15,011 bases of DNA from Halovenus sp. (GTDB taxonomy: Archaea > Halobacteriota > Halobacteria > Halobacteriales > Haloarculaceae). Location: contig PUMG01000310.1 of the NCBI GenBank assembly GCA_003551265.1, forward strand, positions 1-15,011. Reading direction: 5' to 3'. The notes beneath the pieces are model-generated. The model made no database searches. It saw only the letters and a program-made list of their open reading frames with translations, and was not told the DNA's origin. Below are positions 8,101 to 13,864 of this stretch, one piece after another. Position 1 is the first letter of the stretch. The number at the start of each line of letters is the position of its first letter. A program made the position numbers and the translations under genes.

Positions 8101-9730
8101 GCGGATTCGACACCTGTGCGAAGAGCTGTCTGAAGTACGAAAACAGCGGTCGGTTGTACTCAGAGAGCACCGACAGCGGCGTGTCGTCTCCCATCGACCC
8201 GACTGGGTCTTTGCCGTCTCTCGCCATCGGCTCCAGCAGATGGTCGAGTTCGTCGTGTGTGTAGCCGTGCATCACCTGTCTGGCGCGTAGCTGTTTCCCG
8301 ATAGTGTCCTTCGCTGGTGCGTCTGTCACCTCTTCGGCGTGAGATTCGTCCCCAGAGATGTCCGACAGCGAGACCTGTTCGGCTTCGACCCACGACTGGT
8401 AGCGTTCGTCGGAGAGGTCCTCGAATATATCGTCGTCGGGGACGATTCTACCCTCTTCGGGGTCAGCGAGGAAACACTGTCCGGGCTGGAGTCGGCCGCG
8501 CTCGACGACCTCGCTCTCGTCGACGGTCAGCGCGCCTACCTCCGAAGAGAGAATCAGCGTGTTGTCGGCGAGACGGTCGTATCGGCAGGGTCGGAGGCCG
8601 TTGCGGTCGAGCACCGCACCCACGCGTTCGCCGTCGGTCGCCGCCACCAGAGCTGGCCCGTCCCAGGGTTCGAGCAGTGAGGCGTGATAGTTGTAGAACG
8701 CTTCGCGCTCGTCGTCGATACCATTGCGGTCATCACGCCACGCTTCCGGAACGAGCATCCGCAGGACGTGTGGAAGCGACCGACCACTCTTGAGCAACAG
8801 CTCAACGGTGTTGTCGACGCTGGCCGTATCGGATTGGGCGGGGTCGTTGATTATCGGCTTGAGCTTCTCGATGTCGTCACCGAAGCGCTCGTGTTCGAGG
8901 TCGGTCTCTCTCGCGCGCATCCAGTTGACGTTCCCACGGATGGTGTTGAACTCGCCGTTGTGAATCAGCGTCCGGAACGGATGGGCGAGGTGCCAGGCAC
9001 CGAGCGTGTTCGTCGAAAAGCGTGCGTGAACCATCGCCAGTACCGAACGGACCCGCTCGTCACAGAGGTCTGGGAAATACGTCCGCAACTGGTCGGCTCT
9101 GAGTAGCCCCTTGTACGCGAGTGTCTTCCTGTCGAGTGAAACGACGTAGAACTGTTCGTGTCCCGGTGGTTCCTCGGCCTGGACTCGCGTTTCGAGAACT
9201 CGACGGGCGACGTACAGCATGCGCTCGAACTGCTCATCCGAGACGACGTCTGTCTCGCCCTGTTCGTTCGGAGCCACGAACACCTGCTCGATGTGTGGCT
9301 CTGATTCGAGTGCGGTCTTGCCGAGGCTGGTGTTGTCCGTCGGTACTGACCGCCACGCGAGGACATCCAGCCCTTCGCCGGCCAGTGTCTCCTCGACGAT
9401 ACCCTTGAGGGCGGTTCGAGGCGCTTCTGCCTGTGGAAAGAAAATCGTCCCCACGCCGTATGCTCCTGGTGGGGGGAGTTCGATATCGAGTTCGTCTCTG
9501 AAGAACGCGTCCGGAATCTGCACCATGATTCCTGCGCCGTCGCCAGTGTTTCGTTCGGCTCCCGTTGCACCCCGGTGAACCAGGTTCTCAAGTAGCTCTA
9601 GTCCCTGCTGTACGGTCCGATGCTGTGCCTCGCCGTCCAGGTCCATTACGACCCCGACGCCGCAGTTCGACCGGGCGGATTCCGGGTCGCCCAGCCCGGC
9701 CGAACCACCCGCGTGTGCTCCATGCGTCAT
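5144..9730 (-). CDS. gltB: Glutamate synthase large subunit (GOGAT)
   Basis: The enzyme transfers the amide nitrogen of glutamine to 2-oxoglutarate, giving two glutamates; it is the assimilation partner of glutamine synthetase. The ATG at 9730 is preferred over the in-frame GTG at 9748 because a strong TATA box lies 26-27 nt before it. This gives 1528 aa with a 22-residue propeptide before the nucleophile Cys23 (NCGVG). Domains in order: class II glutaminase about 23-425 (HNGEFNTIRGN at 257-267), a central linker domain, the FMN/glutamate synthase barrel about 820-1190 (MAQGSKPGEGGQLPG near 960-974), [3Fe-4S] cysteines at 1130, 1136 and 1141 (CVMARQCHENTC), and the GXGXG helix domain about 1280-1475. 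All key residues are present and the length is normal. No GltD flavoprotein gene is nearby. A ferredoxin-dependent form is known in Haloferax mediterranei, so ferredoxin may be the donor here, by inference. Confidence 0.97.
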   Translation of the reverse strand: MTHGAHAGGSAGLGDPESARSNCGVGVVMDLDGEAQHRTVQQGLELLENLVHRGATGAERNTGDGAGIMVQIPDAFFRDELDIELPPPGAYGVGTIFFPQAEAPRTALKGIVEETLAGEGLDVLAWRSVPTDNTSLGKTALESEPHIEQVFVAPNEQGETDVVSDEQFERMLYVARRVLETRVQAEEPPGHEQFYVVSLDRKTLAYKGLLRADQLRTYFPDLCDERVRSVLAMVHARFSTNTLGAWHLAHPFRTLIHNGEFNTIRGNVNWMRARETDLEHERFGDDIEKLKPIINDPAQSDTASVDNTVELLLKSGRSLPHVLRMLVPEAWRDDRNGIDDEREAFYNYHASLLEPWDGPALVAATDGERVGAVLDRNGLRPCRYDRLADNTLILSSEVGALTVDESEVVERGRLQPGQCFLADPEEGRIVPDDDIFEDLSDERYQSWVEAEQVSLSDISGDESHAEEVTDAPAKDTIGKQLRARQVMHGYTHDELDHLLEPMARDGKDPVGSMGDDTPLSVLSEYNRPLFSYFRQLFAQVSNPPLDYIREELVTSLETRLGKQRNLLTETPDHARQVVLDSPILTDDELARLGRLDVNGLRMAEVDITYDPTQTDLASAVERVRAEASVAADEHEIILLTDRNAGPDRVAVSSLLAVAGVHHHLVRSGQRNHVGLVLESGDPRTVHHVATLVGYGAGAVNPYLAYESIRDFVAGSDGADPQAAVEAYVQALEDGLLKTMAKMGISTVESYRGAQIFEAVGLASDFVEEYFEGTVNRTEGIDIDLVESDLLDRHALAWEAEPQLERVGEFEHRSTGIHHQWNPKTVGTLQQAVRNGDYDIYREFAAKINEQNEQLATFAGLLSVETDERESIPLSEVEPVEDIVTRFETAAMSLGSLSPEMHETNAIAMNRLGGKANTGEGGEPVERYGTEKNSHTKQVASGRFGVTSTYLASADELQIKMAQGSKPGEGGQLPGRKVNEMIASVRYSTPGVGLISPPPQHDIYSIEDLKQLIHDLRTSNPEADISVKLVAEAGIGIIAAGVAKANADVVHVSGHSGGTGASPKTSIKNAGVPWELGLAEAHQLLCETGLRDDVRLTTDGGLKTGRDVAIAALLGAEGYVFGTASLVTAGCVMARQCHENTCPVGIATQDENLRERFPGDPDHVVNYMCFIAEELREIMAELGFRTVDEMLGRVDVLGQREDISNEKARRVDLSAVLHEPVHYEPAPDREERTRDDPRVDSLDSDLLAQLGEAIETGEAQTLEAEISNEDRAVGALLSNRISQHHGIDGLPEDTLSVGLRGTAGQSFGAFVQHGVTLELVGSANDYLGKGLSGGKLVVRTPDHASYDPEESVVVGNVSLYGATAGECYINGAVGERFAVRNSGVKGVVEAAGDHACEYMTGGAIVVLGNTGKNFAAGMSGGVAYVYDPDDTLESRANTEMVDLSTDLNARDRTLLTRLVENHLEYTDSERAETLLENWAVEREQFTRVMPTAYAEIIEEREQDDVRTELPAPATKTRDGTPGVVRSGAD

Positions 9731-9753
9731 CTTACCCACTCTGGGCACCGAGA

Positions 9754-9759
9754 ATTATA
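9754..9759 (-). promoter_or_regulatory. TATA box of gltB, decides the start codon
   Basis: The minus strand reads TAATATAATT across 9753-9762, with core TATAAT centred 26-27 nt upstream of the ATG at 9730. The in-frame GTG at 9748 lies only about 8 nt from it and would fall upstream of any transcript it drives. The mRNA is therefore probably leaderless from 9730. Confidence 0.7.
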
Positions 9760-9773
9760 TTAGGCTATTCCTG

Positions 9774-9803
9774 ATACTAGTGTGTAATATTAAGTCACAG
9801 TAT
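9774..9803. promoter_or_regulatory. Imperfect dyad upstream of the gltB promoter, candidate operator
   Basis: ATAC-TAG-TGTG (9774-9784) and CACAGTAT (9796-9803) are complementary over 8 bp with a three-base bulge. They flank the perfect palindrome TAATATTA (9785-9792). The dyad begins about 15 nt behind the gltB TATA box, where a regulator could act, but it also lies in the 3' region of the upstream acetyltransferase gene. The sequence is AT-rich and palindromes arise easily in it, so no regulator is assigned. Confidence 0.3.
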
Positions 9804-9823
9804 TAGCATTCTAGGACGGCTGT

Positions 9824-10735
9824 TCACGTTCGGTAGTCGGCAGTGAGGTCGGCAGCAACAACGAAATCGGATTCGTCACCGATGTTCGCCCGTATGAACG
9901 CTCCATCGGAGACGTGTCTGGCGGTTTCCGGGACAAGTATGCGGGTTCTGTCGGCACCGATATCGGCTGCGTCGGCAGCGAGGGCCTCGATGAGCGTTCT
10001 GGCGGTTTCGACATCGTCCCAGGCGGCGACTCCGTACTCGGCCCACGTCTCGGTCTCACCGTCTTCCTCGCGCTCGAACGTCCGGGAGCGATAGGAGAAG
10101 CCGTGTGTTCCGTCGTCGTCGGTCACAGTGAACACGGCAGTGTCCTCGCCAGCCCGGTGGAGCAACTCGCGCGTAAGCTCTTGCAGCGCCCACGACTCGT
10201 CCATCGACAGTGCGAGTCCGCCGAGCGTGTCTCTGGCATCACTGGCAGTCCAGTACACCCAGGCAGCGTCCGGGTCGTGGCGAACCCGGTCGGACACGGG
10301 AGCACGAGCGGGTTCGGGGTGGAACCAGCGAAACTGTGCAACGGGGTCGTATCCGGTCGAACGGGACTGGCCGAGTCCAGCCTGATTCCACGAGAAGACC
10401 ATCGCTCGCGAGACGACTGCACCCTCCTCGCGCGCCCAGTCGAACAGGTCGTAGGTGATTGCTTCACTGATACCCTTGCCGCGGTGTGCTGGTGCGACAC
10501 GCAGTCCCTGGCCCCACGCCTCGTACGGCGAGAGCATCACGAGTTGGGCGATTCCGGCGACCCTACCATCGATGTCCGCGACCAGCGTACACTTGTTGTC
10601 GCCGTCGAGCCAGTCGTGATAGACGTACTGGAGGTAGTCATCACCATCCCACGTCTGGGAGGCGATTTCGACGACATCGTCGTAGTCGTCGTGCGTCGCT
10701 GGCCTGATGTCGAAGGCGTCGTGTGTCGAGGACAT
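9824..10735 (-). CDS. GNAT-family N-acetyltransferase with a degenerate second domain
   Basis: This 303-residue protein starts with a GNAT domain (about residues 8-140) that would transfer an acetyl group from acetyl-CoA to an amine. The acetyl-CoA site is clear: GLRVAPAHRGKGIS at 77-90, where RGKG binds the pyrophosphate, followed by the expected helix. Residues about 155-300 look like a second GNAT fold: AEYGVAAWDDVETARTLIEA at 232-251 occupies the strand-helix position of that loop but lacks the RxxGxG signature, so this half is probably not catalytic. The start is 3 nt after the gatD stop and is preceded by GGGAG with a 6-nt spacer, so the gene is translationally coupled to gatD. Its end is 93 nt upstream of the gltB start. 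The substrate cannot be told from sequence. Confidence 0.88.
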   Translation of the reverse strand: MSSTHDAFDIRPATHDDYDDVVEIASQTWDGDDYLQYVYHDWLDGDNKCTLVADIDGRVAGIAQLVMLSPYEAWGQGLRVAPAHRGKGISEAITYDLFDWAREEGAVVSRAMVFSWNQAGLGQSRSTGYDPVAQFRWFHPEPARAPVSDRVRHDPDAAWVYWTASDARDTLGGLALSMDESWALQELTRELLHRAGEDTAVFTVTDDDGTHGFSYRSRTFEREEDGETETWAEYGVAAWDDVETARTLIEALAADAADIGADRTRILVPETARHVSDGAFIRANIGDESDFVVAADLTADYRT

Positions 10736-10738
10736 CGC

Positions 10739-11983
10739 TCACTCCCACGGGACCGAACGCGTCGTGATTTCACCGGCGAGCGGTTCGCGCATCGTCGTGG
10801 CAACATCTTCGGCGTTCGCGAGCGCCCACATCAGTTTCACCTTCGCCGTTCCCGGAAGTATGTTCTCACCCTCGACGACGCCCGCATCGAGGAGGTCACG
10901 ACCAGTGTCGTAGACACGGTCACAGACGCGGCCGTCGAGGCACTGGCTGGTCATGACGACGTGTGTACCGGAGTCGACCAGCTCGGCGATATCGTCTATC
11001 CAGTCCGTGTGGACGTGCCCGAGACCAGTCCCCTCGAGGACGAGACCCTCGCTCTCACCCGCAACGTCGAGCAACCGCCGGTCCATTCCCGGCGTGTACT
11101 TCAACAGCGAGACGTCCGTTTCGAGTTCGGGCTCGATGTCGAGAGAGACCTCACCGCGCTCGCGGTATGCTCTCCGGAAAGTGACCTCTCCGGTGCTGTA
11201 GTCGACGGTTCCGAGTGGTCGGTTACCAACTGTCTCGAAGGCGTCCCGGCGGGAGGTGTGGTTCTTACGGACGCGCGTTCCACGGTGGAGCGCACAGCGC
11301 TCGTCGGACTCGTTTGCGTGCATACAGACGAGCACCTCAGCGCAGTCTGCCAGCGCTGCCTCGACCGAACAGACGGCGTTCATCACGTTGTCCGAGGAGG
11401 GACGGTCCGCCGAGCGCTGGCTCCCGGTGAACACAACCGGGACCGGTGTGTCGAGCATGAACGCGAGCGCGCTCGCCGTGAACTGCATCGTGTCGGTGCC
11501 GTGCATCACGACGATACCGTCTGCACCTGCCTCGATCTCCTCGTAGACTGCGTGAGCAAGCTCTTGCCAGACTGCCGGGCGCATATTCTCAGAGAGGATG
11601 TTCGCGACGACGCGCCCCCGGTAGTTCGCCATCCCTGCGAGGTCGGGGACCGCACGAAGAACGTCCTCGGCGTCGAACTGTGCGGTCACCGCTCCTGTCC
11701 GGTAGTCGACTGTGGAGGCGATGGTTCCGCCGGTAGAGATCAACGAGACTGTCGGTAACTCCTCGTCGAATTCGACGGTGGAGCGGTCCGATTCGTCCTG
11801 TGCGTCTTCGACATCGTAGACGTTCTCTTCGAGCACTTCGGCTGCGCTCTCGGCCCGGTCGACACCCACGTTGTATCCACTTTCGAGTTTGACGACGAGC
11901 TGTGACGGCGTCGAGGAGGGCAAGAGCACACCCTCGTAGGTCTGTCCTGCTCGTTCGACGCGCACCCTGTCTCCTTCGTTCAT
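10739..11983 (-). CDS. gatD: Glu-tRNA(Gln) amidotransferase subunit D
   Basis: GatD is the glutaminase subunit of the archaeal GatDE complex, which converts misacylated Glu-tRNA(Gln) to Gln-tRNA(Gln), passing ammonia to GatE. The 414 residues begin with the GatD-specific small beta-barrel (GDRVRVERAGQTYEGVLLP at 4-22, SGYNVGV at 35-41). An acidic linker leads to the L-asparaginase-like domain from about residue 77. The catalytic tetrad is visible: Thr87 in TGGTIAS (84-90), Thr163 and Asp164 in HGTDTM (161-166), and Lys240 in VRKNHTS. Each spacing is 76 residues, as between the corresponding catalytic residues reported for Methanothermobacter GatD. The N-terminal barrel separates it from plain asparaginase. 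gatE is not in this window. The acetyltransferase gene follows 3 nt downstream. Confidence 0.96.
   Translation of the reverse strand: MNEGDRVRVERAGQTYEGVLLPSSTPSQLVVKLESGYNVGVDRAESAAEVLEENVYDVEDAQDESDRSTVEFDEELPTVSLISTGGTIASTVDYRTGAVTAQFDAEDVLRAVPDLAGMANYRGRVVANILSENMRPAVWQELAHAVYEEIEAGADGIVVMHGTDTMQFTASALAFMLDTPVPVVFTGSQRSADRPSSDNVMNAVCSVEAALADCAEVLVCMHANESDERCALHRGTRVRKNHTSRRDAFETVGNRPLGTVDYSTGEVTFRRAYRERGEVSLDIEPELETDVSLLKYTPGMDRRLLDVAGESEGLVLEGTGLGHVHTDWIDDIAELVDSGTHVVMTSQCLDGRVCDRVYDTGRDLLDAGVVEGENILPGTAKVKLMWALANAEDVATTMREPLAGEITTRSVPWE
10742..10746 (-). promoter_or_regulatory. Shine-Dalgarno site for the acetyltransferase inside the gatD end
   Basis: The minus strand reads GGGAG, six nucleotides before the acetyltransferase ATG and immediately before the gatD TGA. 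This is the clearest ribosome-binding site in the window. It fits an internal operon gene that cannot be leaderless and supports the start at 10735. Confidence 0.6.
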
Positions 11984-12006
11984 ACTCCTGCTACCGGCCG
12001 CCAGGA

Positions 12007-12013
12007 CTTGAAA
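12007..12013 (-). promoter_or_regulatory. TATA-like element of gatD
   Basis: The minus strand reads TTTCAAG centred 27 nt upstream of the gatD ATG. The sequence match is modest but the position is right for a leaderless transcript, in the 48-nt gap after the membrane protein gene. Confidence 0.4.
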
Positions 12014-12031
12014 GCATCTTTCGCGCTTTTC

Positions 12032-12403
12032 CTATCGCCGCAAAATGAGGAGGCCGACAAACGCCACGATGGGAATGATGAACACGGCAACAGCAAAGAT
12101 GAGGAGTGCGCCCGCGGACGTGCTCAGATCAGTGGTGACCACCTCCAGCACCTGCTCTCCGAAGACGAACCCAGCCCAGAACAGTATCGTCGCCAGCACG
12201 ACAGCGAGGATTCCAGCAGATGCGAGCGGTTTCTCTTCCTGGACTTTCAGCGCACAGTAAAGCGCTGGCAATCCGGTCAAAATCGGCGTCATGAAAAAGC
12301 CGAGTCCAGCGACGATACCGCCGCCCCACTCGTACACCTCCAGCGGAGTCCCTTCTGACTCCTCAGTCTCCGTTGCTGCCTCGCCCGTGGCGCTTTCGGC
12401 CAT
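12032..12403 (-). CDS. Three-helix membrane protein, function unknown
   Basis: This 123-residue protein has a strongly acidic, Glu/Thr-rich N-terminal tail of about 25 residues. Three predicted transmembrane helices follow, at about 28-52, 62-82 and 96-120, and the protein ends in LRR. The tail has no signal-peptide character and is presumably cytoplasmic, which would place the C terminus outside if all three helices span; the positive C-terminal end argues weakly against that, so the topology is uncertain. I recognise no family. The gene precedes gatD on the same strand with a 48-nt gap and is divergent from the zinc-ribbon gene. A TATA-like element sits 26-27 nt before the ATG. Composition and promoter support a real gene; no function is proposed. 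Confidence 0.8.
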   Translation of the reverse strand: MAESATGEAATETEESEGTPLEVYEWGGGIVAGLGFFMTPILTGLPALYCALKVQEEKPLASAGILAVVLATILFWAGFVFGEQVLEVVTTDLSTSAGALLIFAVAVFIIPIVAFVGLLILRR

Positions 12404-12426
12404 TGCTCTTATATCCGGCCTCGCAG

Positions 12427-12432
12427 AGTTAA
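12427..12432 (-). promoter_or_regulatory. TATA-like element of the three-helix membrane protein gene
   Basis: The minus strand reads TTAACT, centred 26-27 nt upstream of the ATG at 12403. A more TATA-like sequence (GATATAAG, near 12408-12415) lies only about 8 nt from the start and would initiate inside the gene, so the more distant element is preferred. Confidence 0.4.
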
Positions 12433-12478
12433 GACTGACGAACGAGAATTATCTCGGGTGGACCGGTATACCCACGCC

Positions 12479-12486
12479 TTTTGTAT
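12479..12486 (+). promoter_or_regulatory. TATA-like element of the zinc-ribbon gene
   Basis: TTTTGTAT is centred 25-26 nt upstream of the ATG at 12508. It overlaps the in-frame TTG at 12481 and therefore argues against that codon as the start and for ATG 12508. Confidence 0.5.
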
Positions 12487-12507
12487 CCATCCCGTCTATG
12501 GTGGCTC

Positions 12508-13155
12508 ATGGAAGAGACAACAGCACGGGTTCCGCTTTCGTGCCCGGCGTGTTCACCAGCGGCCGAGACGGTTCACGAGGTGCTCAGCGAAGGTGGACAC
12601 GCGACAGTCCGCTGTATCGAGTGTGGGCACGTTCACAAAGAAGAGCTCCCTGAAACGCGAACAGTCGAGCGGAAAGTCGTCGTCTCACAGGAGGGTGAAT
12701 CGTTCACTGATTCGGTCGAGATTCCCCTCGAAGAGACGCTCGCCGTTGGCGAGGAGTTCCTGCTCGAAACTGACGAGGCGATTCTCACCGTCCGCATCAC
12801 TAGTCTGGAACTCGACGCCGGACGGGCCGAAGAGGCAACCCCCGAAGACGTGCGGACTGTCTGGGGACGTGTTGTTGGCAATGTCTCAGTGAACATCACA
12901 GCCCACCCAAAATCCGGGGCACACGACGAGACGCGCAGCTTCACGCTCCAGCTTCCGGGTGATTACGAGTTCGCTGTCGGCCAGCGCGAGGAACTGGGCG
13001 GTGAAGAGTTCACTGTCGAGGGAATCTACATCCGAAGGGACGCAACCGCACACGAGCACGACAAACTCGACCACGCCGGTGATTCGGCCGTGGCAAAAGA
13101 CATCAAGCGGCTGTACGTCAGAGACGAATCGACCTCCGCGTGGTCGGCCTGGTAA
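12508..13155 (+). CDS. HVO_0476-like zinc-ribbon protein with a duplicated C-terminal domain
   Basis: This 215-residue haloarchaeal protein resembles the family named after Haloferax HVO_0476; that match is from memory and its function is not established. The N terminus carries a zinc ribbon with Cys12, Cys15, Cys36 and Cys39 (CPAC and CIECGH). The rest appears to be a tandem duplication of a beta-rich domain. Residues about 53-121 and 126-205 both run through a VxVSQ/VNITA strand, a VGE/VGQ turn (81 and 158), a TVRI/TVEGI strand (94 and 170) and a final DVRTVWGR/DIKRLYVR segment. Such an arrangement suggests binding to nucleic acid or protein, without direct evidence. The ATG at 12508 is chosen because a TATA-like element lies 25-26 nt upstream. 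Its stop is one nucleotide before the start of the methyltransferase gene, implying a tight operon. Confidence 0.9.
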   Translation: MEETTARVPLSCPACSPAAETVHEVLSEGGHATVRCIECGHVHKEELPETRTVERKVVVSQEGESFTDSVEIPLEETLAVGEEFLLETDEAILTVRITSLELDAGRAEEATPEDVRTVWGRVVGNVSVNITAHPKSGAHDETRSFTLQLPGDYEFAVGQREELGGEEFTVEGIYIRRDATAHEHDKLDHAGDSAVAKDIKRLYVRDESTSAWSAW

Positions 13156-13156
13156 G

Positions 13157-13777
13157 ATGGATTTCGAGGGGGAGCGACGGGAGATGGTCGAGGCCCTCAC
13201 GACGAGGGAGAGTCTGAGCGAGCAAACAGCCAGGGCCATGCGGACAGTGCCACGTCACGAGTTCGTCCCCGAACCTCGTCGTGAGTACGCCTACGTGGAT
13301 AGACCGTTACCGATTGGTGAGGGACAGACAATAAGCGCCCCGCACATGGTCGCCATCATGACCGACCTGCTGGAGTTGTCTCCGGGTACGACCGTCCTCG
13401 AAATCGGAACCGGCTGTGGGGATCACGCCGCTGTCACCGCTGAAGTGGTCGGTGCGGAGAACGTCTACACTGTCGAATATCACAGACGGCTCGCCGAAAC
13501 CGCCAGAGAGACACTCGAACGGACGGGATACGGAGAGGTATCGGTTCGTGTTGGTGACGGACGTGACGGGTGGCCAGAACACGCCTCCTACGACCGGGCG
13601 TATCTTACGTGTGCGGCCAGCGACTTCCCGAAACAGGTCGTCGAACAGGTTCGAGACGGTGGTGTCCTCCTCGCGCCACTCGGCGATACCACGCAGGTAC
13701 TCACCAGAGCGACGAAGACTGAAACGGGGCTCCAGCGCGAGCGGTACAGTCGCGTCCGGTTCGTCCCGCTGAAGTGA
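13157..13777 (+). CDS. pcm: Protein-L-isoaspartate O-methyltransferase
   Basis: This cytosolic repair enzyme uses S-adenosylmethionine to methylate L-isoaspartyl residues formed by protein ageing, allowing their return to L-aspartate. The 206 residues carry the substrate-site motif QTISAPHM (57-64, with Ser60), SAM motif I VLEIGTGCG (80-88), the acidic residue Glu107 in VYTVEYH and the post-motif region VGDGRDGWPE followed by YDRAYLTCAA. Motif I has Cys and Asp (GTGCGDHAAV) where GTGSGYHAAV is usual; this is a small deviation. The N-terminal helix VPRHEFVP is typical. The ATG at 13157 follows the zinc-ribbon stop by one nucleotide and has no good ribosome site, so translational coupling is likely. 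The longer in-frame extension upstream overlaps the zinc-ribbon gene and is not used. Confidence 0.95.
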   Translation: MDFEGERREMVEALTTRESLSEQTARAMRTVPRHEFVPEPRREYAYVDRPLPIGEGQTISAPHMVAIMTDLLELSPGTTVLEIGTGCGDHAAVTAEVVGAENVYTVEYHRRLAETARETLERTGYGEVSVRVGDGRDGWPEHASYDRAYLTCAASDFPKQVVEQVRDGGVLLAPLGDTTQVLTRATKTETGLQRERYSRVRFVPLK

Positions 13778-13837
13778 GAGTTCGCGAATCACAGTAGCGA
13801 GCGGGCAAAAGTCTGTGAGATTCTCGCCCGTCAGTCT

Positions 13838-13844
13838 CATTATG
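13838..13844 (+). promoter_or_regulatory. TATA-like element of the PCMT-like gene
   Basis: CATTATG is centred 24 nt upstream of the ATG at 13865, in the 87-nt gap after pcm. It suggests that the paralogue can be transcribed separately from the zinc-ribbon/pcm pair, possibly as a leaderless mRNA. Confidence 0.4.
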
Positions 13845-13864
13845 TTCGACACCGACAGACAGAC

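Noticed and set aside
9731..9748. Longer GltB starting at the in-frame GTG
   Set aside because: The TATA box is only about 8 nt from this codon, so the transcript would start downstream of it; the ATG at 9730 fits the promoter spacing and leaves a normal propeptide before the catalytic Cys.
9914..11758. Long plus-strand open frame of 614 codons opposite the acetyltransferase and gatD genes
   Set aside because: It lies antisense to two confidently identified genes, spans the boundary between them and has no recognisable domain or promoter. Long open antisense frames are expected in GC-rich haloarchaeal coding DNA.
12408..12415. GATATAAG sequence as the TATA box of the three-helix membrane protein gene
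   Set aside because: It is only about 8 nt before the start codon, so initiation would fall inside the gene; the element near 12430 has correct spacing.
12481..12507. Longer zinc-ribbon protein starting at TTG 12481
   Set aside because: The codon overlaps the TATA-like element and the added residues are not like the start of a soluble protein; ATG 12508 fits promoter spacing.
12959..13156. N-terminal extension of the pcm protein
   Set aside because: It overlaps the zinc-ribbon gene in another frame, while the ATG at 13157 gives a normal PCMT length.
13802..13830. CGGGC and GCCCG arms in the gap between pcm and the PCMT-like gene as a terminator
   Set aside because: Only 5 bp pair across a loop of about 19 nt with no T-run, which is within chance for this GC content.
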